Positions 1 through 11,836 of a stretch of 64,000 bases of DNA are shown here, in pieces. Both the position numbers and the translations under genes were made by a program. Source of the DNA: Bipolaris cookei (Eukaryota; Ascomycota; Dothideomycetes; Pleosporales; Pleosporaceae); assembly GCA_002286855.1 (NCBI GenBank), contig NRSV01000058.1, forward strand, positions 62,001 to 126,000. Reading direction: 5' to 3'. The notes below the pieces were generated by a model, which saw nothing but the letters and a program-made list of their open reading frames with translations, had not been told where the DNA came from and made no database searches. Positions within the stretch are counted from its first letter, which is position 1, and every line of letters begins with the position of its first letter.

Positions 1-903
1 TAGGCCCGCCGCCCTTACTGCCACCAATACCGCTGGCTATGCCACCCTTCGTGAAATTGAGGGCCGTCTCAAGTCGATCCGCAACATTGAGAAGATCACC
101 AAGACCATGAAGGTCGTCGCCTCCACCAAGCTTACCCGCGCCCAAAAGGCCATGTTTGAGTCCCGCAAGTACGGACAGACCTCCAATGAGGTTTTCGAGA
201 ATGCCGAGACCAAGCCAATTGAGAGCGAGGCCAAGAAGAACCTCATCATTGTCTGCAGCTCGGACAAGGGCCTCTGCGGTGGTATCCATTCTGGAATGTC
301 GAGGAAGGTCAGGAGGATGCTCGCCGAAACCCCGGATGCGGATTTGGCAGTCATTGGTGAGAAGTGCAAGGCACAGTTGGGTCGTTCCAACGGAAAGAAC
401 ATGGTTCTTTCTTTCGCTGGTGCCGGAAAGGACGTGCCTACCTTTGCCGACTCTCTGTGCATTGCCGACCAGATTGCTCTGCTGCCCACCGACTACGCCT
501 CTGTCAAGATTGTCTACAACAAGTTCATCAACGCCTCGAGCTACGAGCCCATTATCCAGGAAGCTTACTCTGAAGAGGCTATTGCTCAATCTGGTATGTT
601 AAGTGTTGCACGACAAGAGACTGTACTCTGACTTTATATGCAGCCAACTTCTCCGCTTTCGAGATCGAGGACGAGGTTCTCCCCAACCTCCGCGAGTACG
701 CTCTTGCCAACTCACTCTACTGGGCGCTGGCCGAGGGCCACGCTTGCGAGCAGTCGGCGCGTCAAAACGCCATGGACAACGCCTCCAAGAACGCTGGCGA
801 GATGATTAACAAGTTTCAGATTCTGTACAACCGAACACGTCAAGCCGTCATTACTGGCGAACTTGTCGAGATCATTACTGGTGCGGCCGCTTCGGAGGGT
901 TAA
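1..903 (+). CDS. ATP3: Mitochondrial F1F0 ATP synthase subunit gamma (3' part)
   Basis: Central rotor shaft of the F1 ATP synthase in the mitochondrial matrix; it couples proton flow through Fo to ATP synthesis. The gene enters from the left edge, so the start codon and targeting peptide are missing. Exons are 1(or 4)-593 and 644-903, with a 50-nt intron at 594-643 (GTATGT...GCAG). Bases 1-3 are TAG and may themselves be a 3' splice site. The first readable segment carries the family N-terminal helix ([20 protein letters not shown]), then SSDKGLCGG, and the C-terminal helix ends [15 protein letters not shown] before TAA, as in fungal gamma subunits. Assignment is firm; only the left boundary is open. 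Confidence 0.95.
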
Positions 904-1961
904 ACGTTGGAGTGGCATGGGACTTGATATCCCGAAACTATGGTTCCACCTCCCCCTGGGCTGTATAGAATAAATATCTACCCACAACTCTCGTGTGTCA
1001 GCAAGTTGACGGAAACTTTATCATATTCACCTTGTGCCGGCATATGCCCCGTGTGTGTGCCGACTACCTTATCACGCCAACTATGATATATGAATGCGGG
1101 TCCTCTAGATACTTATGTTGATCACCATAGCCGTAGACTTGCTGCAAACAAGAGTCATGTGCCAGCGCGCCTCTTCGGCCAGAATCAGAAACATACGACT
1201 GTGGAAACGTCTTACTTAGGAGACATCTAAACTTGGCATGTCCAGTCTCGGTTTTGCGGACACTTGGCGAACGAAAAAGCGTTCGTTGAAGCGAAGGGGA
1301 GGGGTATTGCGGAGGCTTTTTTTCGCGTGAACAGGGCAGACTAGTGGGGTATCTGGCCCGGTGTGGTAAGCTCAAGGCTGGATAAGGTAAGTAGAGGGTT
1401 GCTGAAACATGACTGCATCATTGGAAACAACCGCTCCTCGCATCTTTCCGGAGCCTGTTCAAGTGACATGAACAGTGGGGCGGGCACAAGACCAGAAAAC
1501 CATTATATATTATGGCGTTGTATAAGTGTTCCTTTCTGCTTTTGTTGCAGTTCGTAGAGTACGGTTCTCCAGGACGCTCTGGTAGCGGCCCCATTTTTTG
1601 TCATCCTCTTCGGACAGCAGGCATGTACCCTGGAGCGTTGAGGTAGCAACCGCCCACAGGAAGGAGCATTATTACACGCATTCGGTCGTCTCCTGCTCAT
1701 TATAGGGTGGTTTTTATTAATACCTTGTCTCATCTGGCTGTTCTCCGCGTTGGCTCAACCAAGTCGGCAGCCCCCTCGAAGCCGGCTTCACTTCAGTCAT
1801 AAGCTGTGCTTCTTTCCACTTGTTGTTCCTCTCCTTACCTTCCCTCCTCGGGCTGATCCCGGCGACAGCTCCTCCTCTTACTACGACTTTCCCCACATCG
1901 ACGTGGAGTGTTCTTCTATATCTACAACCAACCACTGCCAAAAAAAACATACTGGAGAAAA
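904..1961. other. Intergenic region between ATP3 and the 302-aa hypothetical gene
   Basis: About 1.06 kb with no frame that looks coding. It should hold the ATP3 3' untranslated region and the promoter and leader of the next gene. The last 250 bases before 1962 are pyrimidine-rich on the plus strand, which is common in fungal promoters and leaders. Confidence 0.6.
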
Positions 1962-2935
1962 ATGGTGGGCCAAGCGAGAAACTGCGAAATGAAGAAGAAG
2001 ATGCAGACGCTCAAGGATCTGTACATCAGTCGGCACTACACGCGGTGCGCAAAGTCTGGGGAGCGGTTGCTAGGCGAAGTAGATAGCAGCGTAAGTAAAC
2101 ATACACGTTGCGCCTTCCCTCTCGATCACAACAAGAAGGGGCTAACAATAGACAGATGCACCCGGTTCACTTGGCATATCTTAACTTTTACACTGCGCTA
2201 TCACACGACACTCTGGCGAGGGAAGCCACAGTGAAGAATCGTCACCATGAGCTTATTGCAGCGGAAGAGTATTACCGTGCTGCCATTGCCGCTCTGTCAT
2301 TGTCATCGTCCACTTGCTCAACCCCAACTTTGGACGATGAGCACCCCTCAACCCCAGAATCTGCCACATTCCCAGAAGAGCACGTGTGGCTCGACCGATT
2401 AAAAACAAAATCATCCAATTTGAGCACTTCGTGTCGCACTTCATCATCATCAAGCACCATGTCCGACCCCTTCGACCTAGAAAAAGATGTCCATCTCGAG
2501 CTCAAGGGCTTTTCGTTTCCGTCGCCACCCCGAACCAGCACACCTACGTTCCTCGAGATTACTTCCAACCCTCAGTCAAGTCACATTGACAACTCGAGCA
2601 TGCTCTTGCCTCTATCAACGCATCCGATGCGACCCGAGCCTGTAGCGAAAGTCCAACTCCCACTTGGCACATCAACATTTGTTAGTATGCTGCAAGGTCA
2701 CCTCACCAATGTGCTCACACTGAAAGAGAGCACTGGCATTCACGATTCCAAATCCACATTCCCGAATCCTTCAGGTTCACCGACAAAACCACAGTTCAAG
2801 TTTCCTCGACCCAGTGATCTGTCGCATGACCAAATGGAGGACCTTCGAAGGAAGAGGAAACAAATGGCGTGGCGTCCAAGGTTCGACCCAGGAAGCATAC
2901 ACAAGCTGTGTGACGAAGCATTGGCAGAGCTCTAG
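1962..2935 (+). CDS. Hypothetical protein, 302 aa, helical N-terminus
   Basis: I do not recognise a named family. Exons 1962-2090 and 2156-2935 are joined across a 65-nt intron with a GTAAGT donor and a GCTAACA branch site at 2141; the splice keeps phase 0. Residues 1 to about 80 form a helix-rich segment (LKDLYISRHYTRCAKSGERLL then AEEYYRAAIAAL) with the spacing of a TPR- or MIT-like helical hairpin pair. The middle, roughly residues 85-180, is Ser/Thr/Pro-rich and probably disordered. The end is basic (LRRKRKQMAWRPRF) and closes with a short helix containing LCDEALAEL. The N-terminal helices suggest a protein-protein interaction role; nothing shows catalysis. The start was chosen because it is the only Met that lies in frame with the well-formed splice. 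Confidence 0.7.
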
Positions 2936-3459
2936 TAGCCGTCAGACAACGAGACGAGATCCAGTAAGGGTGCAGGGGTATACTGAATACAACTTGCTTT
3001 CTGTTTCTCTTATTGACATGTTCAGCAAAGTGCTGCAGGAGATGAAGAGCGTATACCCCAATTTGCTAGGCCCTTTCTTTTGTTTTTGTTCATATACCAT
3101 CTTGCGTGTTCCCTTTCTCCATTTCCTGTGATTGCTAGTCTACTGGCTTTGTTTTATTGCTTCCACTATTCTAGTAGGTGACTGACGCACGAGCTTGTGC
3201 TCTGGGAGGATTGTATGAGAAGAAATTTGGAAGATTGCATGAGGTGAATGTATGATACAACCAATAGTAATCTATGCAAGAGATGGTGCTCGTGTACTCC
3301 ATACCATGGATGTCGTCCAGCCGAGAGGGAGAGTTACTCCGTGATATCGTAAACTTTTTTTTTCGAGATGGAGAAGGTGAGAAGAAGAAAGAAAAGAATC
3401 CCGCCACCATTAAATGCCCGTGAAACGCCTTTGAAAATGCATGGTTTGCCTCGCTGCAT
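2936..3459. other. Convergent intergenic region
   Basis: 524 bases between two genes that converge (the hypothetical gene on plus, AC40 on minus). It should contain both 3' ends. It is T-rich in 3060-3160 and holds a run of nine T around 3355. Nothing coding is seen. Confidence 0.6.
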
Positions 3460-4699
3460 CTATTTGTTCATTTCCTCGAGTCCGCGCTTGATCCTTTGGC
3501 ACTTGATCTTAAGCAACTTGACACTTTCCAAGAATAACTCGTCGCTCTCCCACTGACCCGTGCTCTCTACCCGGAAGATAAAGTGGTCCCGTATCCGTCC
3601 AAGCTTGACCTTGTCTTTGAACTCTGGGTGTCGTAGGCATTCCCTGCTGACTGTGTCGTTCATAGCGTTTGCGACCACGGCCTTGGCTTCCCCTTCCTTG
3701 CCATCAAGTTCCGGGTGTTGTTTGACGTCGGTCTCAGTCACTGTGTCAAGGCGAATAACGCCGCGGGGGAAGCAGCGCGCAAACTTTTTAGCGTCAGGTC
3801 CGACAATAGGCTTGGTAATATCGATTGTAGGCATCAGGCGATAGGAAGCTGTTGCTACAGGGGAGAATTTGGCGTGGTCCTGTCCAATACCCTTGATGGC
3901 ATGCATGCTGAGGTTTATGCTCTGACCTGGCCTCATTTTCGCAATCAGGATGTCTGGATTGGTAGAGCGTATTTCTTTCCCTTGTTCGGGTGAGAAAAAG
4001 TCGGCTTGGCGGCCTATGGGCTTGAACTCAATATCTTTGGCGTAGACATTGTGGCCTATGTATAGTTTGTCGGGATCGGTTTCGCCTGCGACCGCTCTCT
4101 GCAGACCACCTTCTTGCCATTTACAGTCCACTTCCAGTCTCAGTACCACAGTGTTCCAGTCAGTTGGTGTGCCTGATTCAGGATCTTCTTCAGTGGGCTT
4201 GGAGTACCATTTCATCGAACGCAGGCCCTCGCGGTCGCCGCACAAGGGCACCAGACCTAGGCGATGAGCAAGTACCTCGTCTTGGATAATGGACGTATTT
4301 TGGTAGATGAAGACATCTTCTATGGCAAGCGTAGGGATCTCTGAAAGGAGTATGCGACGAAAGGCGTTGGCTACCGAGGTGTCAATGCCAGTAAGAGAGA
4401 ATTGTGTGTCGAAGGGACTATGGCTATGGAAGATGACGTTGAAGTTCTAGAAAACGTGAGTTGAAGTGTGACGCAAAATGGCAGAACATGCGCTGCACGT
4501 ACCTCTTCGAAGTAATCCAAGTCCCACTTGTGGTCCTCTCCCGGCCAGTGTCCTGGAAAGTCGGTAGACTGTTGGTTCATGACAGTCTCGGGGCCGACTT
4601 GAAGCGTCTGCAAGTGCTGTTAGAATAATTCTTCTTGCGTATTCCGAGTCGCATAAGTACCTTGCGCCTCATGAGCTCTTGCGCGCTTGGTTTCGACAT
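3460..4699 (-). CDS. RPC40: RNA polymerase I and III subunit AC40 (RPC40/RPAC1)
   Basis: Alpha-like assembly subunit shared by nuclear RNA polymerases I and III; it pairs with AC19 to seed the enzyme. Three exons on the minus strand: 4699-4661, 4607-4503 and 4446-3460, giving 376 residues. The second exon contains NQQSTDFPGHWPGED, matching the STDFPG start of the yeast protein; the third has NAFRRILLSEIPT, QDEVLAHRLGLVPL, LRPGQSINL and the HAKFSPVATASYRL block, all AC40 hallmarks. Both introns (53 and 56 nt) keep phase 0. The family is usually about 335-375 aa, so the length fits. It is divergent from the complex I gene at 4932, with 232 bp between the two ATGs. The first exon (13 residues) is the least certain part. 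Confidence 0.93.
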
Positions 4700-4931
4700 T
4701 GCTGCGGCGTTGCTTTCAAGATTCAGTGTTTTTGGTGGGTAGCAAGTTGCATCTTCACAAAAAGTTCGAGCAAGCGGCAGCCACGCCAAGGCCCGGACAG
4801 CCAATAGCGGCGGGTCCAATCTGGAAGCATCATCGATGCGAGGAAAGCTCCCCTCCAACGCCACGACCTCGCTCTCCACTCTACATGCCCATTGAGGCTC
4901 TACAATCGCGGTAGAGAGAGACATAATCACC
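4700..4931. promoter_or_regulatory. Divergent promoter region, RPC40 / NUO-49
   Basis: Only 232 bp separate the two start codons of oppositely oriented genes, so both promoters and leaders must overlap here or use neighbouring sequence. No specific factor site could be assigned by eye. Confidence 0.6.
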
Positions 4932-6416
4932 ATGCCCGTCTCTTTTGCGCGTCTGACCGGCCCCGCGGCCAAGCGGGCGTGCCTGAACGCCTCCCGTTCC
5001 CACGTCCGATCCGCATTCCCTTCACGATCCGTTGCGCGGTGCCTGTCGACTTCACTGCCTCGCCGATATGCCCAGGTTGACGAGAGCCAGCGCACACGCT
5101 TGGTCGCCACCGACTCCAACTTTGCAGGCGTTGCCCCTGCTGAGACGACCCAAGAGACCCGCGCCGAGGAAGACGATCACGTAGACACCAGGAAGATCCG
5201 CCACTACACTGTCAACTTTGGACCCCAGCATCCCGCTGCTCACGGTGTGTTGCGCTTGATCCTCGAGCTGAATGGCGAGGAGATTGTGCGCGCTGACCCG
5301 CACGTTGGTCTGCTCCACAGAGGCACAGAGAAGCTGATCGAGTACCGGACGTACCTCCAGGCTCTGCCCTACTTTGACCGTCTCGACTACGTCTCTATGA
5401 TGACCAATGAGCAATGCTACTCGCTGGCTGTCGAGAAACTGCTCAACATTGATATCCCCATTCGTGCCAAGTACATTCGGACCATGTTTGCTGAAATCAC
5501 TCGCATTCTGAACCATCTCATGTCCGTCTTGTCCCACGCCATGGACGTTGGTGCATTGACACCTTTCCTGTGGGGTTTCGAGGAGCGTGAGAAACTCATG
5601 GTAGGTTGATGCTGAGTTCAACCTTGACACATTGTGTCCATATGCTGACAATGGTAGGAATTCTACGAGCGTGTCTCTGGTGCACGTCTCCACGCAGCCT
5701 ACATTCGCCCCGGTGGCGTTTCGCAGGATCTTCCTCTCGGTCTGCTTGATGACATCTACCAATGGGCTACCCAATTCGGTGACCGTATTGATGAAACTGA
5801 AGAGATGTTGACGGACAACCGTATCTGGATCGGCCGCACTAAGGGTGTCGGTGTCGTCCCTGCTGCCGACGCCATCAATTACTCCTTCTCTGGTGTCATG
5901 CTTCGTGGATCTGGTGTTCCATGGGACATCCGAAAGTCTCAGCCATACGATGCCTACGACCAGGTTGAGTTTGACGTTCCAGTCGGCGTCAATGGTGACT
6001 GCTACGACCGCTATCTCTGCCGTATGGAGGAATTCCGTCAATCTCTTCGCATTATTCACCAATGCTTGAATCAGATGCCTGCTGGCCCGGTCAAGGTTGA
6101 AGACTATAAGATCGCTCCCCCGCCACGTGCCGCCATGAAGGAGAACATGGAGGCCCTCATTCACCACTTCTTGCTCTTCAGCAAAGGCTACACAGTCCCA
6201 CCTGGCGAGACTTACTCTGCCATTGAGGCACCCAAGGGAGAAATGGGCGTCTTCCTCGTCTCAGACGGTAGCGAGAGGCCATACAGGTGTAAGATCAGGG
6301 CACCCGGATTTGCACACTTGGCTTGCATGGACCAGATATCAAGGGGCCATTTGCTTGCCGATGCAGTTGCTATCATCGGTACTATGGATTTGGTTTTTGG
6401 TGAGGTCGACAGGTAG
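4932..6416 (+). CDS. nuo-49: NADH:ubiquinone oxidoreductase 49 kDa subunit (complex I, NDUFS2/NuoD)
   Basis: Core peripheral-arm subunit of mitochondrial complex I; with the PSST subunit it forms the quinone-binding site. Exons 4932-5600 and 5658-6416 flank a 57-nt intron (GTAGGT...GGTAG) and give 475 residues, close to the roughly 478 of Neurospora. The first ~45 residues are Arg/Ser/Ala-rich without acids, as in a mitochondrial targeting peptide. The mature protein opens with [18 protein letters not shown] (the loop lining the quinone pocket) near residue 93, then [16 protein letters not shown], and ends DLVFGEVDR as in other 49 kDa subunits. The start codon is the first in-frame ATG and is followed directly by the targeting sequence. 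Confidence 0.97.
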
Positions 6417-8533
6417 TGCATCGTTAGATTGATCGAGTTAAGATGAAATGAATATAAAATCTTCTCGTTTTACTTAGATTTGAGTCTTGGTGAGGTCAAG
6501 GGCAAGTTGTACATATAGTACCTTACTTCTTTTTTTTAACAAGCCAATTGATGTTCATAAGTTTGCATTGGCTGTTATCTGTCTTACTAATGTGCTCCCA
6601 TGTTTCATCGAGGGCTTGGATCCACAGAGTGATTATAGACACTATGTCCACAAAAGAAAACGCCGAGAAAACTACCGGTGGTGTGTCTAACAAAAGCAAC
6701 AATAATAATGAGTTTAAGCCATTCTATTTGCCCCGCTATTACAAATAATACCAGGAATTGCGGGCAAACATGTCAATTTCGTTGCAGAAGTGGTGGTAAA
6801 GCACCAAAATATGAAGTTTTGATTACTGCTACTCACCTAACGATATATTGTCAAACTACTGGGGATACCAACATAATAAACATGCTCAGATAACCATGTT
6901 CATTTCTAGGCAAACACAAGGAGCATTACGAGGATGACAAAATTGTACGTATCATAGGAGTGCTAGACGATTTCAGCAGATTTTACTGTTATTTGTTTGT
7001 GACCCTTTGTCACGAACAGCACACGTAGCAGAAACGATAGAAAATATCATCAAGAGGTGGGAGTTAATGTAGGTGTTCTATCAATGGTGACTGAAAAATA
7101 GGTATTTGGCTCTGGCGATAGAAGTTTGAGGGTATCATTCCCCCCCCCCCCCCCCCAATTGCTTCCACGGTACGGGAAATGGGAAATGGAGAAAAATGTA
7201 TATTGACGGGCGTCGAGGGCCATTTCTCTGGAAGTAGCGTGTACTTACTAGATATGAACGCCACAATATCTTGATTACGAAATCCAGAGATCCTCACAAA
7301 GTAGTGGGGTGAAGAGTGTTGTTCAAGATTCCCAGCAACCACTCATCCAGCTCTTATGAATATTCTTCTCCCCTCACAGACTTGAGCTCCTCGCCATCGT
7401 TATGTGGCCTTTTTTGAGGTGCAAATGATGTCGTTCACGTCGTACCACCGATTGCAGGCTAGGGCGCCTGATACCAGAACCCACGCCGAGACTGAAGATG
7501 ATTTAAGGACTTGGTGCCTTTTGTCATCTCTCTCTCACCGACTTGAGTTATCCCAAAACCACTGAAATCGCGAGATAGAGAGCCGTCGAATGGCCTCTGA
7601 TACGCATGTTGAACGTGTGCGGCGCTGTTGCGTAATATATTTGGAGAAGACGGGCAAAGAGCGATCGCGTCACGAGGTGGTTCTAGCTCAGGAAGGAAGT
7701 CGCTGCTCTTACTGTCTGTACCCTGAGGAAGATCTGCTGTAGCTCTTCAAAAGGATCGAAATTGGCCTGTTATGTTGAGAAAAGCATTACTGGACGAATG
7801 ACAATGGTATAGACTATTGTGCGAAGGAGGAAATGATCCATCATTAATCCAGTATACAGGTAAGTTAGACAAACAAATAGGCCTTACGATCACTTACAAA
7901 TATAATGTATAGAGAAGGTGTTTCTCGATGGTACGGGGAGAGACGCGGAGAGGACTTAAGTGTTATAACTGTCAATTGATGAACTGTTTGCTGCCTCAAT
8001 TGATTGTTCGATAGCCAGATGTCCGCAACATATATTGAAGGTAACCTGCCGGGGAGAATCTCGGAGAAGCGTCCTAACAATCTATCATGTGCCAAGGCTC
8101 TGCGATGTGACGACAATTTACGTACAATCCAGGCAGGTAAAAAACTTCCGCTAGCAGAAGGTAATACAGACTCAATCAATAATCGCTTTGCAAACTAGCG
8201 CAAAGACCCTCAAGGCTCGAAAGGGTGATTGAAGAACAAGGACCACAGGTCTCCGTTGAAAAGTGAGTGATTCAAATATTGTAGATTTGATGCACGATCT
8301 TTACGAATCAGTGCCAACCGGAGAGGTCAGAAGAAAATAATAGGTAAACATGTTGGTTGCACTTTGTAGGACATGTCAGAGAGAAATCGAGACTCGCAGA
8401 GGCCTCGCCATCTCCTGCGATCTCTGTGACTGGTCCTTGATAGAAACGCCCGCTACTACGATTTTGGAAAAAGGCAACCATACGTACTCGTACACCACCC
8501 GCCCCCCACACGTGTTCGCTCAGCCGCATGCCC
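6417..8533. other. Gene-free region with a C17 tract
   Basis: 2.1 kb with only short, unrelated open frames and no recognisable protein. It is visibly more A/T-rich than the flanking genes over 6420-7080 and contains a pure run of 17 C at 7140-7156. It may hold decayed repeat sequence, but I could not identify terminal repeats or a transposase remnant. Confidence 0.5.
7140..7156 (+). repeat. Poly-C homopolymer, 17 nt
   Basis: A run of 17 consecutive C residues in non-coding sequence. Such tracts are prone to length variation and to sequencing error. Confidence 0.95.
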
Positions 8534-9504
8534 TTAGGAGAACTTCCACCTGTTGCCACAGTTCATGCACTCGCAAAAAGTTGTCATAGGTTCATCAGCA
8601 GACCTGGTTTGCGCCTGGCTGTAGCTGACCTTCTTCTGTTTGCACTTTCCGCACTGGAACTCCTTTGATATAGCCTTCTCGACCTGAGCGACCATGGCCT
8701 GGTTCATGTTCTCTTTCTCAAGCTTCTCGTCCTCGGCCCGTCGCGCGTCCGACTTCATTTCGTCATGCGTCATGACAACAAACCTCTTAGCAGTGATTTC
8801 TCCAGTGAGAACTCGTTTACGGAGTTGGGGATTTGACTTGTTCTTGAGGTTCTGGAAAAGTGAACGCATCTTTCCCTTATAAGCATCGTTCACGCTACCA
8901 GCGTTGCTATAAGCTGCGGCTTCGACGTGTTTGGCAATGTTGAGGATTTCATCAGGCACTTGGGTACGAATCAGCAAAGCCCAGAGTCAACCAAAGGCCT
9001 CTACTTACTTGCTTCGCTCATAAAAGCCAAACCATCGTACATCAACCTCACGCAGTTGTCGCGAGCCTCATTCCCAGTGACCTGGTACTTGACCTTGTCT
9101 GTTTTGTGGTTGCGCTTATCAGAAGGCACGTCATGCTTCTTCTTGGATTGGCTGGGCGCTGGGGAGGCAGTGCCCGATGGTGGAGGAGCAGGTGAAGATG
9201 TCGAACCGTTGCTTGTGGCTACTTTGGCTGGGCCGTCCTTCTTAGGCAGCTGCTTCTTCTTGACCTCGTCCCTCCACTTTGCTACCAGCTCTGTTGCCAA
9301 TTTTTGCACAGCGGGGTCCTTGTGTGTACGCAGACGGTTAATGGTGACACCAATCCTTGTTGAGCGCAAGAGGTCCTCGGTGGCATGGACACCAGTCTTA
9401 AGGTCGTTTAGCAACTTCAGAATAGAAGTGCTGGGTTCACCTTCCGATACGGCTTTGCCGATTGCCTTTCCGCGAAGCTCAATCTCTTTCGCATCCATTG
9501 CCAT
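8534..9504 (-). CDS. dst1: Transcription elongation factor TFIIS
   Basis: Rescues arrested RNA polymerase II by stimulating transcript cleavage in the active site. Exons 9504-9009 and 8958-8534 on the minus strand, with a 50-nt intron (GTAAGT...CCAAG) in phase 1, give 306 residues. The N-terminal LW/TFIIS domain spans about residues 3-80, followed by a Ser/Pro/Lys-rich linker, the central three-helix domain, and a C-terminal zinc ribbon (CGKC...CMNCGNRW). The polymerase-probing acidic hairpin is intact: RSADEPMTTF carries the invariant Asp-Glu pair. Two Mets lie side by side (9504 and 9498); MDAKE resembles other family starts, so the true protein may be two residues shorter. A longer N-terminal reading to 9600 starts with a non-ATG codon and was not used. 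Confidence 0.93.
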
Positions 9505-10029
9505 GACGAAGGTGTTACGGTTTATTGAAGCTAAGTCGGGGATAGGCGCGAAGCCGTAGATACCTTCGCTAAAGGATCTGTACTCGTTGACGAGTCGCAA
9601 TCAAAGTAGAATCCTCCTGTTCTTCTTCGTACAACAACCCCAGATGTTGTCGCGCTTGCGCTTGCTGTTGGCGATCAGGCTGATGTTGTGGCGGGTGTGT
9701 GTTGGGATCGGTGCGGGGCAACAAATCGCGTCCGGAAGTAGGCGCAGCTAGCGGAAGCGAACGCAGTGAAGGGGAGTACAGGCGATGTTGGTAATGGGTA
9801 TTCGGAGGAGAGTAGGAGGCGTGGCGCGATGTCGACTCCGGTTGTGATCTAGAAGTTGCGTTTCCTCAAAGAGGCCCAAGCTCAGCGACGCTAGCCTCCG
9901 CGTTCACCAGAGGGAAACCGCGACCGTGGAACTTCCAAACTGCGGATCCGGTACACGCGACATTCACTACGATAAGAGCTGTTAGAGGCGCCAGAGATCT
10001 TACACTACAATCTACGACATTTAAAAAAA
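9505..10029. promoter_or_regulatory. Divergent promoter region, TFIIS / EAF6
   Basis: 525 bp between the start codons of two divergent chromatin/transcription genes. It holds both promoters; a run of A immediately precedes the EAF6 ATG. No named sites recognised. Confidence 0.55.
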
Positions 10030-10698
10030 ATGACGGAAAATGCGCCCCCGGGAAACACAAACAATGGAAGCACAGACAATTCGCGCGGCACGCCCTACTA
10101 CGAGAGGCTGCGACGTGACCTCCGCGAGTCGCTGAACAAGAAGCGCTTGATCGATAACAATCTGGTTAGTATGAGATGCGGTGCATAAGAGATGCATGTG
10201 CTAATATCTCGTGATAGCTACAACTTGAAGACAACATTCTACGAGTCGAAACCCAGTACCTAGAAGAGACGAGTGCCGGCAACATTATAAAAGGCTTCGA
10301 CAACTACATCAAGGGCGCAGCGACCACGACGACCACAGGTGGAGCAGGAACTGCGACCAGGCGAAAAGCCCCAATCAATGATGCAGACAGGATATTCAGC
10401 CGGAGTTCGACCAGCTTCTTGAGGGTATGTGAAGGAGAATACCAGACCTTCTCGCAGCGTAGATAATAGAGGAGGGACAACGTATGCTGACGCTGCTATC
10501 CAGGAATCGTCGACACCAGGTTCAGCAACCCCATCGCACGCTCCTGCGCCGACCTCATCCTTCCCTACGCGGGAGTCGAGCCAATCCACAAACGGTGCGA
10601 AGCCAGGAGATAATAAGAAGAAGAAGGCGGCGGCCGAAGACGACGATGAACACAACAACAAGACCAAGCGACAAAAGATTTCCTACGGACGGGAATGA
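10030..10698 (+). CDS. eaf6: Chromatin modification protein EAF6 (NuA4/NuA3 histone acetyltransferase subunit)
   Basis: Small coiled-coil subunit shared by NuA4 and NuA3-type histone acetyltransferase complexes in the nucleus. Three exons, 10030-10164, 10218-10424 and 10504-10698, joined in phase 0 across introns of 53 and 79 nt, give 178 residues. Residues 23-60 contain the family core (YERLRRDLRESLNKKR, then LEDNILRVETQYLEET, then GNIIKGFDNY). The C-terminal part is Ser/Pro-rich and ends in a basic segment (DNKKKKAAAEDDD...KTKRQKISYG) that could act as a nuclear localisation signal. The length is typical for filamentous fungi. It sits divergent from TFIIS. Confidence 0.93.
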
Positions 10699-11797
10699 GC
10701 ATGTAGACCGGCATCTTTGTCATTGTCCAAACGGTACGGTGGTACACACGACCCAGAAATCACGAGGCTGACAAAGCTATCATGAATGCAAGCAATCCGC
10801 TCGTAGCGCAGATGATTGCGCGGCCTATGGGTCCGTGAAAGCTGAAATTGCCTGAGCTATCAACAAATAAGGAAGGTGTAAAAGCATCGGTTGCAAACCC
10901 GAAGCTGCGCGCGTTTAAGCAGTGGAGACATTTTGACAGCTGAGCGGAATCCTGAAACCATATTAGATCAGATATGGGATTGCGGGGTTGGTTTAATCTC
11001 GATACGAGGTCCACTTTTCTGTGAGACTGAACACTACTGTTGGATGACAGCACAACCGTGCAGACTGACTGACATACAAGAGCAATGAAGATTAAATTGA
11101 TGCCTAAGCTGGTAGAGTGCCTTGATTGGAGTGTGGTTCAAAGAAGTGGCGACGGAAGACTGCTTGGCATCTGGCATCCAAGCGATGTCGCTCCGCTCTC
11201 GTTGCTGGGAACTTCATGTTTGCGACAGCGGAAGACGTGCTCGACAAAGGTTAGCATAATGGACCTTGTGTGGGTTTCTTGTTGCAAGCTGTGCTTGTCC
11301 TATAGATGGCCAAACGAGACAGAAATTAATGTTGAACACTTTTCGCCACCACTGAACACAGGTGTTGTCGCAATAGATGTATGCGCGCTCAAACTCTCTC
11401 ACAATACCCCATTGTGATATGCCAAAGTCGCACAAGTTCTTATTCCCGCACAGCAAGACAGCCACAAGAACAATGGTGCAGTTGTTGGCCAGTCTCCTCA
11501 TCTGGCTGTTTTCCGCAAAGTGCAACAACACTCGAGGCATGGAGCTAGGATTGTAAGTATATTAAACACTCAACCATGCCTGGTTAAGTTGAGACGTTGG
11601 TGCAGATACAAATACCTAAAACAATATCTGTGCAGGCTAAAAATATCGAATACCTGGATATTGTCGTCTCGAGTACAGTACTTTACCTTTCACACAACCA
11701 CAGAGCTGGCATTCAGCTGAGACAATCAAGTGCCTGTCTTGATCGCATGTATACATCCTCACCATCGGTTGTTAGTCGGCAGGACAACCAGTAGACG

Positions 11798-11836
<39 letters not shown>

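Noticed and set aside
1190..1250. Possible 5S rRNA start (ACATACGACTGTGGAAA)
   Set aside because: Only the first bases resemble 5S rRNA; the internal control region and 3' complement are absent.
5052..6167. 371-codon minus-strand frame opposite the complex I 49 kDa gene
   Set aside because: Antisense shadow of a firmly identified gene; no family resemblance.
1720..11530. Shared 14-mer (CTCATCTGGCTGTT) near 1728 and 11498 as a dispersed repeat
   Set aside because: Matches of this length are expected by chance in 64 kb and the flanks do not align.
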